Position numbers and translations under genes: made by a program
Shown here: positions 1-5,698 of the stretch, piece after piece
How positions within the stretch are numbered: position 1 is the first letter of the stretch
Layout: the number at the start of each line of letters is the position of its first letter
Notes under the pieces: generated by a model
Database searches by the model: none
Told to the model about the DNA's origin: nothing
Seen by the model: only the letters and a program-made list of their open reading frames with translations
Assembly: GCA_031284295.1 (NCBI GenBank)
Contig: JAITAE010000210.1
Coordinates: 1-8,949 of the forward strand
Length of the DNA: 8,949 nucleotides
Direction: 5' to 3'
Source of the DNA: Spirochaetaceae bacterium
GTDB taxonomy: Bacteria > Spirochaetota > Spirochaetia > Treponematales > Breznakiellaceae

Positions 1-260
1 GGGCGTATGAAGACGAACGAACCCGGCGTATGGCGCGGGAGTTGGGATATACTCCGGTGGTACCGCCGAAACGGAACCGGGTTCATCCGTGGAAGTATGA
101 CAAAGACCTTTATAAGAGGAGGAATGGGGTGGAGCGGTTTTTCCAGCGGCCGAAGGGATTTCGGGGGATTTGCACCCGCTATGACAAACTTGCCCGTATC
201 TTTTCCGCTTTTATCTATCTCGCTTGTATTTGTATTGCTTTGCGTTGTGTGAACACGCCC
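1..260 (+). mobile_element. Right end of an IS5-type insertion sequence
   Basis: The transposase C-terminus runs almost to the presumed right end of its element. The last bases before the neighbouring element, TGTGAACACGCCC (248-260), are a plausible right terminal repeat, because IS5-type transposase genes commonly end inside or next to the terminal repeat. The left end is outside the window, so the repeat cannot be confirmed by its partner. The next element begins about two bases later. Confidence 0.5.
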
Positions 261-263
261 TAG
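3..263 (+). CDS. IS5-family transposase, C-terminal fragment (cut by window edge)
   Basis: The reading frame open from base 3 to a TAG at 261-263 encodes the last 86 residues of a DDE transposase, the enzyme that cuts and joins the ends of its own insertion sequence. Seen directly: AYEDERTRR, then GYTPVVPPKRNR, then YKRRNGVERFFQRPKGFR, and a hydrophobic end finishing in CVNTP. The arrangement 'RRN-x-VERFF-x-x-KGFR' is the typical context of the last acidic residue of the DDE triad in IS5-family enzymes (established family knowledge). Some positions look substituted compared with what I remember as usual (QRPKGFRGI rather than RRLKGFRRI), which suggests a decaying copy. The N-terminal part lies outside the window, so whether the gene is intact cannot be judged. 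The overlapping frame at 7-252 is a shadow. Confidence 0.85.
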   Translation, partial: AYEDERTRRMARELGYTPVVPPKRNRVHPWKYDKDLYKRRNGVERFFQRPKGFRGICTRYDKLARIFSAFIYLACICIALRCVNTP

Positions 264-278
264 GGAAGCGCTGATTAA
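261..278. repeat. IS-end repeat TAGGGAAGCGCTGATTAA, copy 1
   Basis: The 18-mer TAGGGAAGCGCTGATTAA occurs here and, identical and in the same orientation, at 8785-8802. It fits a TA target dinucleotide followed by a 16-bp terminal inverted repeat, GGGAAGCGCTGATTAA, which resembles the IS5 terminal repeat as I remember it. In this copy the body of the element extends to the right and its transposase remnant is on the minus strand, so this is the transposase-3' end of that element. The TA also contributes the stop codon of the plus-strand transposase fragment. Confidence 0.65.
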
Positions 279-330
279 TTGCGGGGAAATGGTTTTGGGG
301 GTGGTTTATCGGACAAAAAAATGATATACG

Positions 331-374
331 CCCCTATAACAGGCATTCTTACCCCCTTTAACAGGGCTTTTTAC
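331..374. repeat. Two-copy 22-bp tandem repeat in IS tail
   Basis: Two adjacent units begin CCCCTATAACAGG (331) and CCCCTTTAACAGG (353) and end in TTCTTAC and TTTTTAC. They match at 18 of 22 positions when aligned by eye. They lie in the noncoding tail of the IS fragment, downstream of its transposase. No function is apparent. Confidence 0.6.
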
Positions 375-387
375 CCTCCCGCTCCTC

Positions 388-414
388 CCTATTTCCCGCT
401 TCCCGGGAAATAGG
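388..414 (-). terminator. 11-bp hairpin downstream of the IS transposase
   Basis: CCTATTTCCCG (388-398) and CGGGAAATAGG (404-414) form a perfect 11-bp stem with a 5-base loop, 11 bases past the end of the minus-strand transposase remnant. It could have ended or insulated transposase transcription. No run of T follows on the minus strand, so it is not a typical rho-independent terminator. The hairpin itself is certain; its role is inferred. Confidence 0.4.
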
Positions 415-425
415 ACGGACTTCCC

Positions 426-749
426 CTATCGCCACGCCGCCGACACTTTTACAGACCTCATTGTCCACGACCATTTCAACAGATTCGCACTCGCAAACAA
501 CATATACAGCCGTCCGGTGTTCTTCGCTATTCCCCGATATACCACTTTACGGTATCCGAATATCCTCTTCACTATATAAAATATGTGTTCCACTTTGCTC
601 CTCACTTTTGACTTCAGATACTCTATTTTTCCCTCCCAGTTCGGCTGCCCTATATAATCCAGATGTTTCATCGGCTTGCTTAGGCGAGCCCACAACATTA
701 AGTCTAATGCCGCAAGGCGCGAGGCCTGGAAATCGTTCCACCTGCACAA
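426..749 (-). pseudogene. IS5-family transposase remnant, C-terminal part
   Basis: The frame encodes a recognisable transposase C-terminus: KVRSKVEHIFYIVKRIFGYR followed by KVVYRGIAKNTGRLYMLFAS and ANLL. This is the hallmark 'R-x-KVEH...FGYRK-x-x-YRG-x-x-KN...LFA-x-NL' block of IS5-type DDE transposases, where the E of VEH is the third catalytic acid (family knowledge). Only about 107 codons are open against a usual length of 300 or more. The open frame upstream of EYLKSK reads unlike a transposase, whereas the neighbouring frame reads PKQADETSGLYRAAE, which could join to WEGKIEYLKSK through a frameshift near 635-642. The copy is therefore truncated and probably frameshifted, hence non-functional. 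Confidence 0.8.
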
Positions 750-759
750 GTTAAATTGC

Positions 760-789
760 TTGACTATGAAAAAATATATGTGTTACCAT
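760..789 (+). promoter_or_regulatory. Candidate sigma-70 promoter for the reductase gene
   Basis: TTGACT (760-765, five of six consensus bases) is followed after 18 bases by TACCAT (784-789, four of six). Transcription would start around 796, some 27 bases before the GTG start and upstream of its ribosome binding site. The A/T-rich sequence between the IS scar and the gene suits a promoter, but the -10 match is weak. Confidence 0.4.
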
Positions 790-811
790 AAAGCATATTT
801 ACTGTATATTC

Positions 812-825
812 GGAGGCGAAGAGTG
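812..825 (+). promoter_or_regulatory. Ribosome binding site GGAGG with GTG start
   Basis: GGAGG at 812-816 lies 6 bases before GTG at 823-825, which is in frame with the reductase. The in-frame ATG codons upstream (676, 766, 778) have no such site. They would add residues such as YHKAYLLYIRRRR that do not look like the family. This fixes the start. Confidence 0.85.
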
Positions 826-1509
826 GAGATCGATACAGCCGCACTAAAGGGTAAAGGTTTTTTTCAACAGATTCAGAAAGATAAATTCTCGTTACGGCTT
901 TGTACATCCGGTGGAACAACAAGTACCGGCTATCTAAAAAAAGCGATAGAAATTGCTGATATATACGGCAAGGGGCAAATTCATTTTACAACTCGTCAGC
1001 AGATAGAAATTCCGTATATCACAGCGGAAAATGTGGATGCCGTTCAGAAGTTATTGTCAGATGCCAACATCAGAAGTTCCACTGTAGGTCCAAGGGTCAG
1101 AACTGTATCGGCTTGTCTTGGCGCTGCTGTTTGTAAATTCGGTCAAATAGAAACCGGCGAATTGGCAAACGAGATTCACGATAAATATTCTGGGCGTGAG
1201 CTTCCCGCAAAATTAAAAATTGCTATCACCGGCTGCAAAAATAATTGCGCCAAAGTAGAAGCTAATGACATAGGTATCAGGGGAACAAGCCACGGTTACA
1301 TGATGTATTTTGGAGGATGTTTCGGGCATGAAATACGTGTGGGTAAACCGTTTTTGCCTGTTCTTAAAGAAAAAGATACGGTTTTAAAAGTAATTGAATA
1401 TACAGTAAATTTTTTTGTGAGCAATGCGGCAAAAGGTGAACGGCTTGGGAAGCTGATTGACCGTATCGGCATTGATGTATTTAAAAAAGCGATAGAATTC
1501 GCAGTGTGA
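823..1509 (+). CDS. Small siroheme/[4Fe-4S] sulfite or nitrite reductase
   Basis: The gene encodes a 228-aa one-domain-pair member of the nitrite/sulfite reductase family, which carries out six-electron reduction on a coupled siroheme-[4Fe-4S] centre in the cytoplasm. From the GTG start it begins MEIDTAALKGKGFF. The ferredoxin-like half-domain covers about residues 10-80 and includes HFTTRQQIEIPYI. The catalytic half covers about 85-215. The four cluster ligands are C98 and C104 (SACLGAAVCKFG, C-x5-C) and C138 and C142 (TGCKNNCAK, C-x3-C). Arginines 58, 91 and 93 sit where siroheme and substrate ligands are expected. The length and the lack of a C-terminal ferredoxin domain fit the low-molecular-weight assimilatory-type sulfite reductases of anaerobes. 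No donor subunit or siroheme-synthesis gene is nearby, so substrate and partner are open. The gene is richer in A/T than the operon to its right and sits beside IS scars, which suggests acquisition. Confidence 0.88.
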   Translation: MEIDTAALKGKGFFQQIQKDKFSLRLCTSGGTTSTGYLKKAIEIADIYGKGQIHFTTRQQIEIPYITAENVDAVQKLLSDANIRSSTVGPRVRTVSACLGAAVCKFGQIETGELANEIHDKYSGRELPAKLKIAITGCKNNCAKVEANDIGIRGTSHGYMMYFGGCFGHEIRVGKPFLPVLKEKDTVLKVIEYTVNFFVSNAAKGERLGKLIDRIGIDVFKKAIEFAV

Positions 1510-1546
1510 TCTATATAGTGCTTCTACTTGTAAAACACCAATATGC

Positions 1547-1574
1547 CGGTGGCGTTGCTGGGGCAGCGCCACCG
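1547..1574 (+). terminator. Strong 12-bp hairpin after the reductase gene
   Basis: CGGTGGCGTTGC (1547-1558) pairs with GCAGCGCCACCG (1563-1574) around a TGGG loop, with one G-T wobble. It lies 37 bases after the reductase stop. There is no T-run after it, so rho-independent termination is not shown. It could also be a dispersed palindromic repeat or act on read-through from either side. Confidence 0.45.
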
Positions 1575-1591
1575 CAGAGAGGGTAGCGGAA

Positions 1592-1756
1592 GCCACGCTT
1601 GCGGGGCTGGAGCGAAGGGGTCGGCAACTTACGTTGCCGCGACTTCCCCCTCCTTATGCTTTTCTAAGGAGAAACACTATAACAGTTTTGAGACGCCGCC
1701 GCGGCGGGGCGGTTCATGAGCAAAGCGTGGCAAGCTGCCGGCACATTCAGGCGTCT
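1592..1756. other. Hairpin-rich intergenic DNA, possible structured RNA or decayed repeat
   Basis: No open frame here looks like a gene. Seen directly: an outer 9-bp inverted pair, GCCACGCTT (1592-1600) with AAGCGTGGC (1723-1731). Inside it are CGGCAAC-TTAC-GTTGCCG (1622-1639), CTCCTTA (1650-1656) with TAAGGAG (1665-1671), and the palindrome CCGCCGCGGCGG (1696-1707). A further pair, AGACGCC (1691-1697) with GGCGTCT (1750-1756), crosses the outer stem, so it would be an alternative fold or a pseudoknot. The nesting could reflect a multibranched RNA or a worn repeat element. The strand is unknown. Confidence 0.4.
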
Positions 1757-1773
1757 AGCGGTCTGCCGTACAT

Positions 1774-1809
1774 GTAGGTTTTTGCGCTGCTTTGCGCCAG
1801 TAAACCTGC
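1774..1809 (-). terminator. Hairpin downstream of thiI, candidate operon end
   Basis: GTAGGTTT (1774-1781) pairs with AAACCTGC (1802-1809, one G-T wobble), and after an internal loop GCGC (1784-1787) pairs with GCGC (1794-1797). The hairpin starts 3 bases beyond the thiI stop on the minus strand, a usual place for a transcript end. No T-run follows on that strand, so any termination might be factor-dependent. Confidence 0.4.
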
Positions 1810-1812
1810 AAT

Positions 1813-2976
1813 TTATGGGATGCTTTGGCATTTAGAGACGGCTTCGTCCAATAGGGAGCCTAGATTCAGGCCTTCGTACAGGGCGGCGGCTTCGTTCAAC
1901 GCGGCGTGGATTATGGGGTGCGGCGGACTGAAAATCGCGCAGCAATCCTGATAGGGCAGAATAGATGTTTCGTAAGTACCGATTTTGACGGCGCGTTTTA
2001 TAATGCTTTCCTTGTCAAAGCCTATAAGCGGGCGCATCACGGGAAGGCGGGCGCGGCTTTCAGCGCAAGTCATGTTCTCGATGGTTTGGCTGGCAACTTG
2101 ACCGAGACTTTCACCTGTGATGAGGCATTTGCAACGCTTGCCTGCGGCAAGCGTTGACGCGCAGTCCATCATCGCCATACGGAGCAGCACGGTGGCCCAT
2201 TCCAGCGGGGTGCCGTCCTTTATGCGCTGTTCTACTTTGGTAAAGGAAACAACGCTCAGGTTTACTCCCATCGCATACCCGCCAAGAATTTCCGCAAGGC
2301 ACACGACCTTTTGCCGAGCCTCATCCGGCGTGTACGGGTAGGCGTGAAAGTACACGGCAAAGACGCGCATACCACGCAGCGCCATCAGGTAACCCGCAAC
2401 GGGCGAATCAATGCCGCCGGACAGCAGCAGCATCCCGCGCCCCGATACTCCCACCGGCAGCCCGCGCAGCCCGCGCCGGGCCGTGCCGTATATGTAGGCG
2501 CGTTCCCGTACCTCGATGTTTATCGTAGCTTCCGGCGAATGAACGTCCACTTTGAAAGCGGGCATCGCGTTCGTTATCCGATCCCCCGCCATGCAGCAAA
2601 TTTGGTAAGAATTTAACGGAAAACTCTTGTCCGTCCGCCGCGCCTCCACCTTGAAGGAACGTGCGCCGCCGTCACGGCAAAGGCGCGCCTCGTCCACGGA
2701 GGCGGCCATAAGCGCCTCTACAGTTTTTTCGCTTTTGCGCGCCCTGGCCCAGCCGCTTATACCGGCAAGCCTTGAAAATACGGACTCGCAGGCAAGCTGC
2801 TTTTCTATGGAACAGCTTACATACAAACGCCCTTCAGTCCTCGTGACGGACGCTCCCGTCCCGCGCAGCATCACGGAAAGATTCCTCATCAAAACTTTGA
2901 TAAAGGTTTCGCGGTTGCCGCCTTTCAGAGTGAGTTCGCCAAACTTCAACAGATACAGCGCGTCCGGTCCGTTCAT
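1813..2976 (-). CDS. thiI: tRNA 4-thiouridine synthase ThiI (no rhodanese domain)
   Basis: ThiI transfers sulfur from a cysteine desulfurase to uridine 8 of tRNA, using ATP to adenylate the base; in some bacteria it also feeds thiazole synthesis. The 387-aa product starts MNGPDALYLLKFGELTLKGG, the usual N-terminus. An NFLD/THUMP RNA-binding region covers about residues 1-165. The ATP-pyrophosphatase PP-loop LLLSGGIDSPVAGYLM is at 183-198, and TGESLGQVASQT at 287-298. The motif PYQDCCAIFSPPHP (341-354) carries the expected catalytic cysteine (345 or 346). It lacks the C-terminal rhodanese domain of the longer E. coli enzyme and matches the shorter Bacillus-type length, so thiazole synthesis is less likely. 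The start at 2976 forms an ATGA overlap with the upstream gene and so implies translational coupling; an in-frame ATG at 3012 would overlap by 40 bases and add residues unlike the family. It is the last gene of the operon. Confidence 0.95.
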   Translation of the reverse strand: MNGPDALYLLKFGELTLKGGNRETFIKVLMRNLSVMLRGTGASVTRTEGRLYVSCSIEKQLACESVFSRLAGISGWARARKSEKTVEALMAASVDEARLCRDGGARSFKVEARRTDKSFPLNSYQICCMAGDRITNAMPAFKVDVHSPEATINIEVRERAYIYGTARRGLRGLPVGVSGRGMLLLSGGIDSPVAGYLMALRGMRVFAVYFHAYPYTPDEARQKVVCLAEILGGYAMGVNLSVVSFTKVEQRIKDGTPLEWATVLLRMAMMDCASTLAAGKRCKCLITGESLGQVASQTIENMTCAESRARLPVMRPLIGFDKESIIKRAVKIGTYETSILPYQDCCAIFSPPHPIIHAALNEAAALYEGLNLGSLLDEAVSKCQSIP

Positions 2977-3794
2977 TCCGTACCCGCGCCATCCATTCTT
3001 TGCGTGAGCCATTTTATCAGAGCTTCGGCACGGGATCCAAACGAATCGCCGGCCTTCTTTTTAAGGCCGGAAAACTGGGGAGCTTTGGTCATACTCGCGG
3101 CGTATATCAAAAAGTATTCACCGGCGTCGATGACGGCGGAAATTGTGCAGAGCTTTTCTTTTGCGGCAAGCGGTACTATGCCATAACTGATAGCGTTACA
3201 ATTCTTTTGCGTAAAAATTAAAGCGTCATCACTGATAAAATAATCGTAGCGGTACACATTGTCGCCCATGCTTAAGTCTTTTTGCCTTGCGTAAAGCGTA
3301 AGGCCCGATGGCAGTTCATCTGGGGAAAAAACAGGATCGTCCTGAATAACCTTTTGCCTCGGGTCCTTTATTACCGCGGATTTTTCGTAAAAAGTCCGCA
3401 TCGCGCCGCGGCTCCGTGAATAGTACTGAATTCCGGCAAGCGTACTTACCGAGACAAGAATATTCAACACCGCTGTTTTTTCAGCCTTGGTCCACGCGGC
3501 TTTGCTGAACGGCGCGGGTTTTTTGTACAGGTAAAGGCTTTCCACAAGCATGGACGGTTTAAGGGATGCGCTGTTTTCCGCAAAAATCGCTTTCAGTTCC
3601 GCGTTGTCCGGCATCAGGCTCGGACTTAAGTTTTCAAACTGAGCGTCGTTCAACAGTTTGCCCCGCAGGAGTTCGGCGGATATGGTTTTGCTGATCAAGC
3701 CGTCGTGGGGCGTATCAAGCGGCGCAACCATCTGACGGCTTGAAAAAATGAGGCAGTAAATAATGAATAATGACAGGCGGATGGAGTTTTTCAT
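2973..3794 (-). CDS. Exported protein of unknown function (DUF6675-like)
   Basis: The 273-aa product begins MKNSIRLSLFIIYCLIFSS, a short basic stretch then a hydrophobic core, so it is probably exported, with cleavage around residues 19-24. There is no clear lipobox. A second, weak hydrophobic stretch (TAVLNILVSVSTLAGIQYY, 107-125) precedes a region about 129-245 with YSRSRGAMRTFYEKSAVI, many aromatic and beta-type segments and two cysteines (199, 216). The pattern (LLNDAQFENLSPSL, then LVESLYLYKK, then AGIQYYSRSRGAMRTFYEKS) recalls to me the spirochaetal family DUF6675, which has no known function. That assignment is from memory and needs a profile search. The gene starts 2 bases after the stop of the preceding gene and overlaps thiI by 4 bases, so it is co-transcribed. 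An exported protein between a DNA-remodelling pair and a tRNA enzyme suggests the operon is not one functional pathway. Confidence 0.8.
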   Translation of the reverse strand: MKNSIRLSLFIIYCLIFSSRQMVAPLDTPHDGLISKTISAELLRGKLLNDAQFENLSPSLMPDNAELKAIFAENSASLKPSMLVESLYLYKKPAPFSKAAWTKAEKTAVLNILVSVSTLAGIQYYSRSRGAMRTFYEKSAVIKDPRQKVIQDDPVFSPDELPSGLTLYARQKDLSMGDNVYRYDYFISDDALIFTQKNCNAISYGIVPLAAKEKLCTISAVIDAGEYFLIYAASMTKAPQFSGLKKKAGDSFGSRAEALIKWLTQRMDGAGTE

Positions 3795-3796
3795 CG

Positions 3797-5698
3797 TCAG
3801 GTACCAAAGTGAGCTATGCCGTGCGCGGCGAGCAGAGCGTAGAAACGTTTTTCGTTCCGGAACGGAACCACCAGCAAGCCGCCTTCGGCCCTCATCGCGA
3901 TGCCGCTTAGTTCCGGGGCGGCAAGAAGTTCCGCGGATATTTCCCGTTTCTCAGGGCTGTCAAACGGCAGTTGGTAAACAAGCGCGTCTATAGACTGATT
4001 ATCCAAAAAATTCGTGCGGTCAAGCGCCGTTTTGAACAGTTTTTCCCAATGCGGCGCGGGGTTTGGGTCTATCAATCTATGAAATTTGTTTATACGATCC
4101 TCAATTTGGCTCTTGTTTTCACAGCCTGAAATTAATGTTGACGGGTTTATACGCCATCTGTCTTCGCCCAGTTTTTCACCTATCCGGTCAAGGAAGATCG
4201 TATGTTCAAGTGACTTTCCGCTCACTGTAACAAGAAACAGTTCATTATCCGCTATCGCCTCGTACTTGCTTTTTTTCATTTCCGGCAGTTTGTCGCTAAG
4301 ACCCAGGCACCATCGCCCGAATTCCGTAACCTTTACCGTTTTTAGGCTGTCGAAAACCGAGAAAGGGGTCTTTTTACCGCTATACTCGCAGGTAAGCGGC
4401 GGCATCGACTGCGTTATTTCAAGTATCCCAAGGCTTGCGCAAAGGTAAAAGTATCCCAACAAAAGCGGTTTTTCTATAAAATCAAAATACAGCGTATATT
4501 CAGGCCGGAAATATTCCCATGACTCTTTGCTTATTTCTTTTTCAAAAATATATATTTTATTCGCCTTTATCTTTAAGTATTCCAGTTCTCTTTTTGCAAA
4601 AAGAGAACACCATTTTCCTGAGTACTTTAACTGCTTTACCAAAGCAGCGGCGTCGAATGCGCGCCCGTCTTCCGCAATAGCAAATAGACAGTTCATCAAC
4701 GTATGCCGCAGATAAAAAATATTTATCTGCATCCTATAGTAATAGTTAAATATTCCAGCCTTATTCAAATGGCCAAAAAACATACCGTATTCAATTGTAT
4801 CGTTAACCCAGCATTCATTATTTTTATTTTTTGAATCTGTCAAACCAAAAAATTTTTTTAAATAAGCGCGTAAAGTCTCCACCGCGTTTTTTGATGCCGG
4901 CAGGTAATCTGCTTTCGTAAGAAGAAGCATAAACCGCGCGAGCAGATCGGCTGCCGCCGGCGAGTACGGGGCGAGCGCCTTTTCCGTTTCAAACGGAAAA
5001 GGCAAAAAGCCGGAAGATGTGTAAAGTTTGCCAATATCCTTTTTTGTGAAAGGCCGGAAAAAATTTTTCTCCGTCTGCGTATCGCTCAAAATCTCGTTCA
5101 CCGCTTCGCATAAAAGATGCATAGGCTCGGCAATTTCCGCGCTGTTGTTATACACCGCCGCGCCGGGTTCCTCGCCGCACACGCAATTTTCCAGCAGAGC
5201 TTCGGGCGGCGGGGTGAACTGCGGCAGAAGTGCGGCACGGTAAAGCGGTTTTATGCGGAAAAAATAGAAATCATTATAGCTTCTGGATATTGAAATGAAT
5301 TTCAAATTGTAATCATGATCCAAACGTTTATCGTGCCATTTTTCATTTATAGTTTTTATGTTTATGTTTAGCGCTTTTTCAAGCGTATCAATATAGACGA
5401 ATTCTTCAAACGTTACCGCATAAATGATTCGCTGTGCTTCGGGGGTGAACGAAGAAAACCATTTTTCAAACGAACCGGCGGCACTGAACAAAAAATCATC
5501 TACCGCGTTCTCAATTTTTTCAGCTTTGTATTTCCCGTGCATACTCCTGCCAAAAAAATCCCTGTACAGATTGTCAGCCGTATCCAGAGTCGAATTATCC
5601 ACATTAAAATAGCACCGTATATTTTCTTCCGTTTCTTTCAGCAGTTTACCTCCAAGCGGTGCCTTTCGTATTTCGATCTTTTCCGGCACTGTAATCAT
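3797..5698 (-). CDS. SNF2-coupled protein with XPB/Ssl2-like C-terminal region
   Basis: This 633-aa protein is cytoplasmic by appearance: no signal peptide or membrane segment, many aromatic and charged residues. I do not recognise residues 1-400. Residues about 405-470 read like a winged helix: ASLGILEITQSMPPL, then FDSLKTVKVTEFGRWCLGLS. Residues about 484-630 (NELFLVTVSGKSLEHTIFLD, then GEDRWRINPSTLISGCENKS, then a basic helix, ending LLVVPFRNEKRFYALLAAHG) follow the layout I associate with the bacterial XPB/Ssl2 N-terminal-like helicase domain (PF13625-like); this is inference. It has no ATPase motifs of its own. It starts in TAATG, sharing one base with the SNF2 stop, behind a G-rich stretch (GGGGGTGAG), so the two are almost certainly translated as a pair. 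A role as substrate-recognition or regulatory partner of the SNF2 motor is the simplest reading. Confidence 0.8.
   Translation of the reverse strand: MITVPEKIEIRKAPLGGKLLKETEENIRCYFNVDNSTLDTADNLYRDFFGRSMHGKYKAEKIENAVDDFLFSAAGSFEKWFSSFTPEAQRIIYAVTFEEFVYIDTLEKALNINIKTINEKWHDKRLDHDYNLKFISISRSYNDFYFFRIKPLYRAALLPQFTPPPEALLENCVCGEEPGAAVYNNSAEIAEPMHLLCEAVNEILSDTQTEKNFFRPFTKKDIGKLYTSSGFLPFPFETEKALAPYSPAAADLLARFMLLLTKADYLPASKNAVETLRAYLKKFFGLTDSKNKNNECWVNDTIEYGMFFGHLNKAGIFNYYYRMQINIFYLRHTLMNCLFAIAEDGRAFDAAALVKQLKYSGKWCSLFAKRELEYLKIKANKIYIFEKEISKESWEYFRPEYTLYFDFIEKPLLLGYFYLCASLGILEITQSMPPLTCEYSGKKTPFSVFDSLKTVKVTEFGRWCLGLSDKLPEMKKSKYEAIADNELFLVTVSGKSLEHTIFLDRIGEKLGEDRWRINPSTLISGCENKSQIEDRINKFHRLIDPNPAPHWEKLFKTALDRTNFLDNQSIDALVYQLPFDSPEKREISAELLAAPELSGIAMRAEGGLLVVPFRNEKRFYALLAAHGIAHFGT

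Larger units (their letters stand above)
263..750 (-). mobile_element. Truncated IS5-family insertion sequence
   Basis: This element is read on the minus strand. It has one recognisable end (263-278), a noncoding tail with a tandem repeat and an 11-bp hairpin, and the C-terminal part of a transposase (426-749). No transposase-like sequence continues to the right of about 750, where the promoter region of the reductase gene begins. At roughly 490 bp it is about half of a usual IS5-type element, so its 5' half and second end have been lost. The right boundary is approximate. Confidence 0.65.

Noticed and set aside
7..252. 81-aa plus-strand open frame
   Set aside because: Out-of-frame shadow of the transposase C-terminus read in frame from base 3.
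594..597. DESQ instead of DEAH/DEAD in the SNF2 Walker B motif (SNF2 residues 594-597)
   Set aside because: DESQ and DEAQ variants are normal in bacterial SNF2 proteins, so this is not a defect. The coordinates here are residue numbers.
461..754. 97-aa plus-strand open frame
   Set aside because: Opposite the transposase remnant, serine- and threonine-rich low-complexity translation, no family resemblance.
1547..1574. Classical rho-independent terminator
   Set aside because: The stem is strong but no T-run follows on either strand, so only a terminator-like role is claimed.
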